Shown here: in pieces, positions 41,836 through 50,032 of the stretch
How positions within the stretch are numbered: the stretch's first letter is position 1
Layout: each line of letters begins with the position of its first letter
Source: Phycisphaeraceae bacterium
GTDB taxonomy: Bacteria > Planctomycetota > Phycisphaerae > Phycisphaerales > UBA1924
DNA length: 64,000 bases
Assembly (NCBI GenBank): GCA_019636675.1
Contig: JAHBXC010000001.1
Coordinates: forward strand, 930,001 to 994,000
Direction of reading: 5' to 3'
Notes under the pieces: model-generated
The model's input: only the letters and a program-made list of their open reading frames with translations
Told to the model about the DNA's origin: nothing
The model's database searches: none
Program-made: the position numbers and the translations under genes

Positions 41836-44566
41836 TGCGGGTGTTCTCCGGGGGCAGGTCTTCGAGCGTGAGGAATCGGAGGGTCAGCGTGCGCGCGGAG
41901 CGCTCGTCATCGTCGAGGAACGCGGCGACCTGCACGCAGTAGCAGTTGATGCGTTCGCTGGCGGGCGCGTCGGGGTCGCCGGGGTAGCGCAGCGCCGCGC
42001 CGTTCACGATGAACGCCTCGTCGATGGGGATGGGCGTCGTGCCGTAGGTCTGCTCGGCGGCGGCGTGGCTCGCGCGCGGGCGCCCGCTCGCGGTCAGCCA
42101 CAGCTTGCCGGTGACGCCCTGCTCGCGCATCGACTCGTGCCGCGCGGTGTTCACCACGCCAGCGCTCTCGGTGAGCGCGGCGCGACGGGCCGAGGTGAAC
42201 TCGCCGTCGTAGTAGCGCTTGAGGTCCTGCAGCAGGTCGTTGAAGGTCTTGGACGGGTCGCGGAACGCGCCGCGGATCGTGTCCTGCACCTCGGTCAGGC
42301 GCCGGGCCTCGATCAAACGCATGCGCGCGCCGACCTTGCTCAGGGCGACGCGGATGTTCGGGTCGCGCAGCATGAGCCCGGCGGCCTTGGCCGCCGCGTC
42401 CACGCTCAGCCCGGCCTCGAAGGCGCCCTGCGCCGCTCCCAGCCGCGCGGCGCGCTCGAGCGTCGGACGCAGCGCCGCGACGATGCGCTCCTGCTCGACG
42501 CGCAGGTCGAAAACGATGCGCTCCAGCGCGTCCTCGCTGATCGCTGCCCGCGTCTCTGCCCGTGTGGCTTGTGCCCCCTGCCCAGTGCCTGCCCCGCGAT
42601 CGCTCACCTGCGCGGGGTCGATCTCGTCGCGCACGCGCTGGAGCAACGCGTCGCGCTGGCGGCGCAGGTGGCTGCGGACGGCGCTCTCGTACTGACGGGC
42701 CAGCGGGGCCCAGGTCGCGCGGTGACGCTCGACGATGCCGCGTGCTTCCGCGTCAGTGTCGGCGTGGCGCGGGCACGCGCACTCGTCGTCGCACGCGTAG
42801 GCACGCGCAAGGGCGCCAGCCGCCCCGGCGCCCGGCGCAGTCTCCGTGCCCACCGGCCCCGAGGGAGCACGCACCTCGGTTGCGGCGGGGATTGGAGGGG
42901 CTGCGCCGGGCGTGCCGGGAGGTACGGCGGCGTTCGTCTTTGCGGGTCGGCGCGCGTCGAGCATGCGCTGACGCATGGCGATCGCCCGCTGCTGCCTGCT
43001 CCCCGCTCCCCGCTCCGCCTCGTCGTCGTCCGGGTCTTCCGGGGACTCCGGGGCGTCCGGGGCCTCCGCCGGGTCGAAGTCGTCCAGGGTGGCGGCGGGC
43101 GCGACGCTGAAGGGGATGCGCGCCACATCGCCCTCGGGGCGGCGCGGCACGGGGATGTCGAGCAGGTCGAGCACATCGTTGAGGGGCTGGCCGTTGGCGA
43201 CGAGCTGGATGGCGCTCGCCAGGGCCTCGAGCTTCACGCGCGCCACCGCGGGGTGGCTGTCCACATCGTGCACGAGGGTCAGCGCCGTCTCGGGCCCGCC
43301 CTCGAGAGGGTTGTACACCATCCGCTTGGCGGCGCCGTCGGCCATGCGGTCGACGGCGCGCATCGAGCGGTGGTTGCGCTCGCACATCGCGCGGGCGGCG
43401 GCGCGCATCCCGCGCAGCGCGTCGCGCCGGGCCTGACTGACGATCAGCCGCGCTGAATCGCGCGCCCTTCCGGTGGTCGGCCAGGGGTGCGCGGCGATGA
43501 GGTGGCGCGTGAGGGCGGTGTCGATGCGGTCCGCGACCGACGCCACCGCGCCGTAGATGAACATGGCGATCTGCGCGTCGGAGTTGGAGCGGTTCGCGTC
43601 GTCGACGATGCCGGCGACGATGGGCGGGGTGTCGAAGATCGCCAGCTGGCGCTCGCGCACCTGCTTGGCCAGCTCGGGCATCGCCAGGTCCTTGATGACC
43701 GGCGCCGGCGCGAGCTTGAGGCCCTTGTGCAGGACCGCGCTGCGCCAGGAGCGCCCGCGGTGGCGTTCGTCCCAGTCGCGCCGCATCTGGCGGATCTGCG
43801 AGGGGCTGAGCGCCGAGTCGGTCATGAGCACGGTGCCCGGGCTCGCGTCCTGCGCGAAGTACTCGGTCGTGTAGCGCATCATCTCGCGGTCGAGCGCCTG
43901 CGCCTCGCCCGCGCCCACGCGCATCGAGAGCCCGTCGAGCGGGTCCAGGTGACCGGCGCCGCCGGGCAGCGCGACGGCGATGAGCTCCTGCGGAGCGAAG
44001 GGGATCGTCGAGCCTCCGTACCCGCCCTCGCTCGGCACGAGGTACTCGTAGTGGCTCACGCGCGGGTGGACGCTGCCGCGCGTCCACACCGCGCGGAAGC
44101 GCGTCGAGTCGGCGATGAGCATCTCGCGCGGCAGCAGCCGCTGGAACACTCCCGCCTCGGGCCTCACCAGCGACCGCTCGAGCCCGAAGTCCTTGATGAC
44201 CACCGCGCTGCCCCGGGCGCTCGTGAGCAGCTCGATGACGATCGACTCGACGAAGACGCGCGGGTCCTGGTGCGCGTTGGGCGCGACCATGAGCAGGTCG
44301 AACAGCGGCCCGCTCTCGACGATGTTGTCGTCGTCGTCGACCAGGCGCCAGGGCGTCTTGCCCACCTGCTCGGCGACGCGGCGCACCGCGACGCCCGTCC
44401 AGGTCGAGTCCATGCCGTCGCGCCTCGCGCCGGACGCCCGCGCGCCGCCCCTGTCGAACCCGTCGAACTCCCCACGCAGCCACGACTGCTGGTTGGACGA
44501 CAGCGACCGCTGCAGCACGCGCTGCGCGGTCTGGTCGAGGTCGCGATGGGTCGTGGGGGTGGGCAT
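41825..44566 (-). CDS. Portal - MuF head morphogenesis fusion
   Basis: A 913-residue protein joining two genes that are usually separate. Residues about 1-430 are an HK97-type portal (GVAVRRVAEQVGKTPWRLV, YTTEYFAQDASPGTVLM, FDTPPIVAGIVDDANRSN). A linker with low-complexity and simple-repeat-derived sequence (AERGAGSRQQ; PGAGAAGALARAYACDDECAC, four Cys/His) follows. Residues about 640-913 are an SPP1 gp7/MuF domain, ending in TESAGVVNTARHESMREQG and INCYCVQVAAF. MuF proteins are ejected or help load DNA, so the fusion would put one copy of MuF on each of twelve portal subunits. Confidence 0.85.
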   Translation of the reverse strand: MPTPTTHRDLDQTAQRVLQRSLSSNQQSWLRGEFDGFDRGGARASGARRDGMDSTWTGVAVRRVAEQVGKTPWRLVDDDDNIVESGPLFDLLMVAPNAHQDPRVFVESIVIELLTSARGSAVVIKDFGLERSLVRPEAGVFQRLLPREMLIADSTRFRAVWTRGSVHPRVSHYEYLVPSEGGYGGSTIPFAPQELIAVALPGGAGHLDPLDGLSMRVGAGEAQALDREMMRYTTEYFAQDASPGTVLMTDSALSPSQIRQMRRDWDERHRGRSWRSAVLHKGLKLAPAPVIKDLAMPELAKQVRERQLAIFDTPPIVAGIVDDANRSNSDAQIAMFIYGAVASVADRIDTALTRHLIAAHPWPTTGRARDSARLIVSQARRDALRGMRAAARAMCERNHRSMRAVDRMADGAAKRMVYNPLEGGPETALTLVHDVDSHPAVARVKLEALASAIQLVANGQPLNDVLDLLDIPVPRRPEGDVARIPFSVAPAATLDDFDPAEAPDAPESPEDPDDDEAERGAGSRQQRAIAMRQRMLDARRPAKTNAAVPPGTPGAAPPIPAATEVRAPSGPVGTETAPGAGAAGALARAYACDDECACPRHADTDAEARGIVERHRATWAPLARQYESAVRSHLRRQRDALLQRVRDEIDPAQVSDRGAGTGQGAQATRAETRAAISEDALERIVFDLRVEQERIVAALRPTLERAARLGAAQGAFEAGLSVDAAAKAAGLMLRDPNIRVALSKVGARMRLIEARRLTEVQDTIRGAFRDPSKTFNDLLQDLKRYYDGEFTSARRAALTESAGVVNTARHESMREQGVTGKLWLTASGRPRASHAAAEQTYGTTPIPIDEAFIVNGAALRYPGDPDAPASERINCYCVQVAAFLDDDERSARTLTLRFLTLEDLPPENTRNAA

Positions 44567-44577
44567 GAGGCGGGCGG

Positions 44578-45105
44578 TCAGGCGGCGGTGAACTCGGTGA
44601 CGGCGATGCGGGGCTCGCAGCGCTGCGCGCCGTGCTTCGTGCCGGCGGGCGTGCGAACTTCGGTGACGAGCCCGCACTTCTTGGCGGTGGCGGCGAGGAT
44701 CTCGGCGACGGCGCCGGCGCTCTCGGCGAGCTCCTCGCGTCCGGCCTTGCGCTTGCGCTGTTCCTTCACGGCGTTCGCGCCCTGCAGCATCCAGTTGGCG
44801 ATCTTCTTCGGGCCGATCTGCGCGGCGACGATCTCGGCGAGGGTGACCTCGACCTGCTCAGCAACCTTGGCCTTGACGACCGCGTCGGCGGAGACGATGA
44901 CCTCGCCCTCGATGCGCAGCGTGACCGCGCCCGAGTGCGAACCCTGGGGGCAGCGGGCGTCCTTGCCCTCGAGGCCCTTCGTCAGCTGCTTGCCAGCGCT
45001 CTCGACGAGCTTGGCGAGCAGAGCCCGGTGCTCGTTGGGCAGGGATTCGACATCGATGGTGGCGACCGAGGTGGTCGCGGAAATGCTCTTGATTGCCGTG
45101 CTCAT
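44578..45105 (-). CDS. Hypothetical protein between terminase and portal
   Basis: A 175-residue protein, beginning with a Thr/Ser/Ala-rich segment, then helical, with LRIEGEVIVSADAVVKAKV as a beta region and a basic KEQRKRKAGREELAES helix. ATG 45105 overlaps the terminase stop (ATGA). Not recognised; its place suggests a packaging or head assembly accessory. Confidence 0.6.
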   Translation of the reverse strand: MSTAIKSISATTSVATIDVESLPNEHRALLAKLVESAGKQLTKGLEGKDARCPQGSHSGAVTLRIEGEVIVSADAVVKAKVAEQVEVTLAEIVAAQIGPKKIANWMLQGANAVKEQRKRKAGREELAESAGAVAEILAATAKKCGLVTEVRTPAGTKHGAQRCEPRIAVTEFTAA

Positions 45106-46907
45106 ACTGAAAGTCCTCCGTCGTCGGTTGGGTCGGTTTCCCAGACCGCCTCGAGCGCCCAGAACTGGGACTCGACGCAGTCGTCTTTGATGCGCACGGG
45201 CCGAGCGCCCGCGCCCTTGAGGTCGATGTCCACGAGTGCGCTGGCGCCGCCGTAGCTGGGCAGTGCGCCCTTGCTCTCGGTCTCGGCGTAGCGCGTCAGC
45301 TCGGAGAAGTGCACGCCCGCCCAGCCGCGCCCCTGCGCGGCGTGCGAGGGCAGCGCCAGGCGGTCGTCGGCGAGCAGCTCGCAGTAGCGCTGCACATGCG
45401 TCGCCTTCGCCTGGGCCGTCATGGCGCGCGCCGACGAGGTGTACCCCTCGCCCTCGGCCCAGTCCGCCAGGTCCTTGGCCTGGTAGGCCTCGAACGCCAT
45501 CGCGGGCTGCCCATAGAGGCGCTCGACGACGCGGATCAGCTTGCGGATGGCGCTCCCGAACCCGCGCGGGATGGCGACCAGGGCGAGCGTGAGCACGATG
45601 CGCGGGTCGCGCTCGTACTCCGCCAGCGTCTCGTCGTGTTCGTCGGTCAGCGACTGGCCGATGCGCGACTCGTCGACGCCCACGCCCACGACCGACACCA
45701 CGGTGCGGTCGCCGCGCAGCACGCCCATCGAGCGGTCGAGCCCGAGCCCGATGGCCAGCCCGTGCCCGCGGAACATCCGGCGCAAAGCCTTGAAGTCCGC
45801 CCGGGAGGTGAAGTCCCCGCTCCAGCCGGGACGCTGGTGGCGGCACAGCAGCGGCGACCACGGCGTGTTGCACGCCCGGCGCAGGAGCGCGGCGTCGAAC
45901 ACGCTCTCGCCCCCGGTCGTGGCGAGGTTCAGGTGGTTGCGTCGGAAGCTCGGCCCGGGCATGCGGGCGGCGAGCGAGCGGAGCTTGAGGGCGTCGATCC
46001 ACGGGGCCAGGTTGCCCTCGCACGCGTGGTCGATGTCCTGGTAGTGCACATGGCTCACGGCGATCATCGCGTCGCCCTGCGCGCCGCCGGTGGCGGCGGC
46101 GAGCTTGCCGTCGCGCGTCATCCGGTCCAGCACGCCCCCCTCTTCGCCCTGGGTGGAGTCGACTATGGTCACGCCGCACCAGGAGTCCAGCGTCGAGCCG
46201 CTGCGCCCGTCGAACGATCCGGTGCTCGGCGCGGCGTGGAGCTCGGTGCGCAGGTAGACGCTGAGCTTGCCGCCGTAGGACGACGCCTCTTCGCTCGTGA
46301 CCAGGCGGATGACCGAGCCGTTGCCGAAGCGCACCTCGCCATCGGTGATCGTGACATCCAGCGCGTTGGCGGCGGCCCACCACCGCGCCGGCTCGCCCGC
46401 CTTTGCGGCGGGCTTCCAGCGGAACCGGCGCGCCTCCTTGCGCTGGCGCGGGTCGCCGCGCAGCGCGAACGACGGCGAGTTGCGGATCGTCTGCAGCACC
46501 CAGAAAAACGCGGTGTCCTCGGCCTGGTGCTCGGCGTTCGCCTCGACCACGCAGACCTGGTTGGGGTACACCAGGCACCGCGCGACGGTGTAGTACCCCG
46601 CCCACTGCGTCTTCCCGTGGCGGCGGGGCCACGAGAGAATCCAGGTCGCGGAGGTCAGGCGACCGCGCGCGTCCAGCAGCATCAATGGGGTCAGTTCCGC
46701 GCGCTGCCAGTCGAGGGCGACGAGCGGCGTGTTGGAGGCCGAATCGGCGCTCGGGGCGGTGAAGTGCCCCTCGGCGAACTCGAAGAACTCGTCGGCGGTG
46801 AAGTGGCGCGCGAGCACCGACGCCTCGGCGGCGAGCGCCTGCGCCGCCGGGTCGTTCTGGACAGCGACCTCGAGCGCCCGCTCCATCGTCTGCACGGGGC
46901 GGGTCAC
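45102..46907 (-). CDS. Terminase large subunit, Mu gp28-like
   Basis: A 601-residue packaging ATPase/nuclease. Walker A variant is LSWPRRHGKTQ at about 91-101, typical of TerL (the SRQxGKT class). A Walker B-like region and motif III lie in TIVDSTQGEEGGV, and the C-terminal nuclease includes IGLGLDRSMGVL (first acidic residue). GTG 46907 overlaps the stop of the gp27-like gene (GTGA). Order TerS-TerL-portal follows Mu. Confidence 0.88.
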   Translation of the reverse strand: MTRPVQTMERALEVAVQNDPAAQALAAEASVLARHFTADEFFEFAEGHFTAPSADSASNTPLVALDWQRAELTPLMLLDARGRLTSATWILSWPRRHGKTQWAGYYTVARCLVYPNQVCVVEANAEHQAEDTAFFWVLQTIRNSPSFALRGDPRQRKEARRFRWKPAAKAGEPARWWAAANALDVTITDGEVRFGNGSVIRLVTSEEASSYGGKLSVYLRTELHAAPSTGSFDGRSGSTLDSWCGVTIVDSTQGEEGGVLDRMTRDGKLAAATGGAQGDAMIAVSHVHYQDIDHACEGNLAPWIDALKLRSLAARMPGPSFRRNHLNLATTGGESVFDAALLRRACNTPWSPLLCRHQRPGWSGDFTSRADFKALRRMFRGHGLAIGLGLDRSMGVLRGDRTVVSVVGVGVDESRIGQSLTDEHDETLAEYERDPRIVLTLALVAIPRGFGSAIRKLIRVVERLYGQPAMAFEAYQAKDLADWAEGEGYTSSARAMTAQAKATHVQRYCELLADDRLALPSHAAQGRGWAGVHFSELTRYAETESKGALPSYGGASALVDIDLKGAGARPVRIKDDCVESQFWALEAVWETDPTDDGGLSV

Positions 46908-47773
46908 GCGTCACCGTCCTTGCCGGCGATTCCGGGGGTTCCGGGGGTCTTGCGGTCGCGGAGGATGCCCAGCAGCTCGTCGCGCAGGTCGGGCCGGTGC
47001 TCGAAGACCTCGGCGAAGCCTTCCTCGAGCTCGGCGAGGGCCTGCTCGTAGGCGCGTTCGTCCTTGGGCCGCTGGCGGTCGAACTCGATGGCGACCTTGG
47101 CGAAGCGGCTGACGGCGGAGAGGAACTTGTGCTTGTTCTCGAGGGCGTCGTCGGTGGCGTCGCTCACGATGCGGTTCGCGCGGAGCATGAGGTTGTTGGC
47201 CATCACGATGGCCAGGCCCGCGACGCTGCGCGAGCCGCACCGCTGGAGCATGTCGCCGGCGATGGCGATGTGCTCTTCCATCTCGCGCAGCGACTGGGCC
47301 GCGCGGCGGTAGTCCTTGGAGATCACATCGTGGTTCAGGAGGACGGGGTTGCCCCCCACCTCGTTCCGCTTGGCGGCGGCTTTGGTCTTCGCGTGGTCGC
47401 GGACCTTCTCGTAGATCGCCTGGCGCCGGCGGATGAAGTCCTGTGCGCGGGCCACGCCGTCGCCGGGGTTGTCCTCCTGGGCCTTGCGCTGGGCCCAGTC
47501 CAGGTCGGCCTCGAGCTTCTCGCGCAGGTCGGGGTGCGTGGTCTCGACGAGCACCCGGCGCGAGATGTCGGCGTACTCGACCGACCCGTCGAAGTAGGCG
47601 CTGCGCACCCACGCGCGGAGCGCGTCGGGCAGCTGATCGATCTTGCTGAAAGAGCGGCGGCGCGCGAGACGCCCGACCTCGGCGGCCTTGGCCGCGGCGC
47701 TCTTGGGCGCAGCCTTCTTCGCCGATTTGCGTGAGGGCGCCTTCTTCGCGTGTGCCTTCTTTTTCGCGGGCAT
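46904..47773 (-). CDS. Mu gp27/DUF3486-like protein, probable small terminase
   Basis: A 289-residue protein with a Lys/Ala-rich basic N-terminus (about 1-35) followed by RRSFSKIDQLPDALRAWV and helix-rich sequence, as in DUF3486 proteins located before TerL in Mu. The basic tail and helix-turn-helix-like part suggest DNA binding. Start ATG 47773 (TGATG with upstream stop) is preferred over GTG 47776. Confidence 0.75.
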   Translation of the reverse strand: MPAKKKAHAKKAPSRKSAKKAAPKSAAAKAAEVGRLARRRSFSKIDQLPDALRAWVRSAYFDGSVEYADISRRVLVETTHPDLREKLEADLDWAQRKAQEDNPGDGVARAQDFIRRRQAIYEKVRDHAKTKAAAKRNEVGGNPVLLNHDVISKDYRRAAQSLREMEEHIAIAGDMLQRCGSRSVAGLAIVMANNLMLRANRIVSDATDDALENKHKFLSAVSRFAKVAIEFDRQRPKDERAYEQALAELEEGFAEVFEHRPDLRDELLGILRDRKTPGTPGIAGKDGDA

Positions 47774-48174
47774 CACACGCCCCCGATCAGGCTGAGGATG
47801 TTGGCGACCGAGCCGGCGCCGCTGACCAGCGCGATGAGCGCGGCGGCGATGAGCGCGATGCGCTTCTCGCTCTTGGTCAGTCGCTCACCCTGGGCATCAA
47901 GCCGTTCGCCCTGGGCCTCGAGGTCCTTGCGCGTGGGGCGCTCCTCGAGGCGGACGATGCGTTCGGCGTGGCTGGCGAGGGTGCCGTCGATCCGGTCGAG
48001 CTTCGCGCTCAGGCCCTCGACCGAGCGGTTGAGGTGTCGGATCGAGGTGGAGAGCTCGCCCATGTCGCGGGCGAGGCGCTGCTCGGCCTCGTGGACAGCG
48101 GTCGAACCCCCGGGGGCGCCAGAGGTCCGGCGGGGCCCGTCTCCGTGGCCCGTGTTGTGCGTCCCCTGCGACAT
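47773..48174 (-). CDS. Coiled-coil protein with C-terminal membrane anchor
   Basis: A 133-residue protein, first gene of the late operon. Coiled-coil heptads span about 30-100 (VEGLSAKLDRIDGTLASHAERIVRLEE style), including two copies of AQGERL, then one membrane segment at 108-130 (IALIAAALIALVSGAGSVANIL). The layout recalls spanins, holin accessories or the small gp25/gp26-type proteins of Mu-like phages. No firm family. Confidence 0.6.
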   Translation of the reverse strand: MSQGTHNTGHGDGPRRTSGAPGGSTAVHEAEQRLARDMGELSTSIRHLNRSVEGLSAKLDRIDGTLASHAERIVRLEERPTRKDLEAQGERLDAQGERLTKSEKRIALIAAALIALVSGAGSVANILSLIGGV

Positions 48175-48251
48175 CGCCGGCCCTCTGGGTGGTCCGGGCT
48201 CCCGCGCACCGCTCCGATGGCGCGCGAGAGCACCGGCCCATTATCGGGCCG

Positions 48252-48280
48252 AGACTACCATCCACAGAAGATGATGTCAA
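48252..48280 (-). promoter_or_regulatory. Late/middle promoter, sigma70-like
   Basis: On the minus strand TTGACA (48280-48275), a 17-bp spacer and TAGTCT (48257-48252), about 80 nt before the first late gene. Spacing is ideal. No separate late activator (Mor/C) gene was recognised. Confidence 0.65.
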
Positions 48281-48296
48281 GTTTCTAGGCCGGTCA

Positions 48297-48650
48297 CTAG
48301 GACTTGCGTGCAATATCCTTGAGCAAACCGATCATTTCGCTCCGCGCGAGCGAGGCCTCTCTCTGGCGACGCTGGGTGTCAACCCGCATCGCGTGGAGGT
48401 GATCTTCGACATAAAAGATCATCGCGACGAGACCCGGAACGAGGCCCGTCGCGAGGTAGGCGGCGATTCCCACGATGATCGCAAGGGTTCCATCGGCGAG
48501 AAGGTACCACTCGCCGTGTTCCTGGCGCAGGCGATCGCTGAGCCCGCTCGTAAACACTCCCCATCCGGCGAGCATGCCCACGACCGTAGCCAGGATCAGG
48601 CCGATGGCCGCCATTCCGCCGACTGCATACCGGGCTAGTTCACGGATCAT
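48297..48650 (-). CDS. Small membrane protein cotranscribed with the repressor
   Basis: A 117-residue protein with membrane segments at about 8-32 (YAVGGMAAIGLILATVVGML) and 52-80, then a basic cytoplasmic helix. Start ATG 48650 overlaps the repressor stop by 4 bp, so it would be expressed in the lysogen. That position is typical for superinfection exclusion or lysogenic conversion genes. The function is inferred from position only. Confidence 0.6.
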   Translation of the reverse strand: MIRELARYAVGGMAAIGLILATVVGMLAGWGVFTSGLSDRLRQEHGEWYLLADGTLAIIVGIAAYLATGLVPGLVAMIFYVEDHLHAMRVDTQRRQREASLARSEMIGLLKDIARKS

Positions 48651-49276
48651 TTGCCGCCTCCTTTAGCCCGACGATTCGGCTGGCTGGCCTCTGTCGCTGG
48701 CTGGTCGGGATAGACATCAACCTCACGATGCACCTGCTCGTAGTAGCCCTCTCGCTGAACGGGCGGCTCGACGATGGTCAGGCGCTGCGCGGGTACGCGG
48801 GCTTCGTTCTCGATCTGCTTCTCAATGGAGGCGATGACCGCACGAGCCCGCTCCCAGGTCGCGTCCCCGCGCTCAACCGCCTCGCGCACCCGCTGCATCG
48901 CTTCCAGGAGCGGACCGCGCAGGTAGGCGTCCTCAGCGTCCGCCTTGCGTCGGGCGAGGTCCGCGAGCTGATCGCTGCTCATGGTTTCAAGAAGCCCGGC
49001 AAGGTCGCTCGCGGCGGCGCCGCCGACCTCGACCGACAGCGCCAGCGCGGTCGCCGACTGTGGGCCTTCGCCCATCAACAGCCAGTGGGCGGAGACATCG
49101 AAAGCGACGCAGATTTTCACGAGCTCGTCGATGCTGGGCCGGGAGATGCCCCGCTCCCAGTTCCCCCACTGCCCGCCCGACGCACCGATCCGAGTAGCCG
49201 CGTCCCCCTGAGAGAGGGCGGAACCCTCGCGCAGATTCTTCAGTCGGGTCCGGAAATCCGAAGATTCTGTGGGCAT
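48647..49276 (-). CDS. Phage repressor, XRE/Cro HTH type
   Basis: A 209-residue regulator. The HTH spans about 8-62 (FRTRLKNLREGSALSQGDAA, then GASGGQWGNWERGISRPSID). The remainder is helical, without the LexA/CI Ser-Lys peptidase motifs, so induction is unlikely to follow RecA self-cleavage. ATG 49276 lies inside the divergent control region; an in-frame TTG at 49318 would give a longer form. It should keep the early promoter at 49282-49310 shut. Confidence 0.82.
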   Translation of the reverse strand: MPTESSDFRTRLKNLREGSALSQGDAATRIGASGGQWGNWERGISRPSIDELVKICVAFDVSAHWLLMGEGPQSATALALSVEVGGAAASDLAGLLETMSSDQLADLARRKADAEDAYLRGPLLEAMQRVREAVERGDATWERARAVIASIEKQIENEARVPAQRLTIVEPPVQREGYYEQVHREVDVYPDQPATEASQPNRRAKGGGK

Positions 49277-49281
49277 TTCTA

Positions 49282-49310
49282 TTGACACTCTACCAACTAT
49301 GTCGTAGATT
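49282..49310 (+). promoter_or_regulatory. Early promoter
   Basis: TTGACA (49282-49287), 17-bp spacer, TAGATT (49305-49310). The expected start point (49316-49318) falls at the ATG of the first early gene, implying a leaderless or nearly leaderless mRNA. An imperfect operator TCTAC-N10-GTAGA spans the spacer (49289-49308). Confidence 0.8.
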
Positions 49311-49317
49311 CTGGGCA

Positions 49318-49578
49318 ATGCAAACCCTTTGCAACAATCACCCGGACGATTCTACCCCGCGGCTCACCGAAGCACAACGGAAAATCTACGCAAAGGGCGT
49401 TCTTCCCCGGACGATCGCCCGCCGCACGGGGCTCAGCGATGCCTGCGTGTCCCGCACGCTCCGCGGCCTGAGCCGCAACCCCGTGGCCCAGAAGCGCATC
49501 GCTGACGCCGTTGGGATGTCTCCCCGACAGCTCTTCGGGCGACTGGCCTTGGAGAAGGGGGGACGCCATGCCGCGTGA
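49318..49578 (+). CDS. Ner-like/Cro-type DNA-binding protein
   Basis: An 86-residue protein with a clear helix-turn-helix (LPRTIARRTGLSDACVSRTL, then VAQKRIADAVGMSPRQLFG). It is the first gene of the early operon, in the position of Mu ner, which shuts down repressor and early transcription in lytic growth. The ATG at 49318 falls at the predicted transcription start. Its end overlaps the next gene by 11 bp. Confidence 0.75.
   Translation: MQTLCNNHPDDSTPRLTEAQRKIYAKGVLPRTIARRTGLSDACVSRTLRGLSRNPVAQKRIADAVGMSPRQLFGRLALEKGGRHAA
49319..49333. promoter_or_regulatory. Palindromic operator candidate
   Basis: TGCAAA-CCC-TTTGCA, perfect 6-bp arms, immediately downstream of the early start point and inside the first codons of the Ner-like gene. 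Likely site for the repressor or the Ner-like protein. Confidence 0.5.
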
Positions 49579-50032
49579 AACCGCTCCGGCGAAGCCGGAA
49601 ACGCCCATGGCGCTTCGCATCCTCGACGACCTGCTCGAGGGCCACCTGCTCATCTACCCGGCCAAGCTCCACGCCCGTCACGGGGGCAAGCGCGAGGCCT
49701 GGTATAAGTGCTGCGCCATGATGGCCCGGGCCGGGTGGCTGGCCGACACCGCCGCCGGCGGCGACAAGGCCTACCGCGCCGGCCCCAAGTGCTGGGCCAT
49801 CGGCGACGCCACCCTCAACGGCCTCGAGCGCGAGCACGACCTGATCGTGGACGCCATCCACGAGGTCGGCCAGTCGCTCCGCGCCATGCGCCGGGCCCGC
49901 GCCGAAGCCCTCCGCAAGCGCGAGGCCGCGACCCAGCCCGAGCTGCCCATCGATCGCAAATGCGTCAGCGCTGACGCATTTGACCCTGACAAGTCCCAGA
50001 CCGAACCCCAAACGCAAGGAGTCGCGTTGTGA
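49568..50032 (+). CDS. Hypothetical early protein
   Basis: A 154-residue protein with a winged-helix-like N-terminal region (MALRILDDLLEGHLLIYPAKL, WYKCCAMMARAGWLAD) and helical charged C-terminus. The ATG at 49568 overlaps the Ner-like gene; an upstream ATG at 49511 is less likely. A perfect 24-bp palindrome lies within its last codons. Function unknown, possibly DNA binding. Confidence 0.6.
   Translation: MPRETAPAKPETPMALRILDDLLEGHLLIYPAKLHARHGGKREAWYKCCAMMARAGWLADTAAGGDKAYRAGPKCWAIGDATLNGLEREHDLIVDAIHEVGQSLRAMRRARAEALRKREAATQPELPIDRKCVSADAFDPDKSQTEPQTQGVAL
49958..49981. promoter_or_regulatory. Perfect 24-bp palindrome
   Basis: AAATGCGTCAGC joined directly to its reverse complement, in the 3' part of the gene ending at 50032, 48 bp before the next start. 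No T-run follows. Likely a protein-binding site or an mRNA hairpin. Confidence 0.6.
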
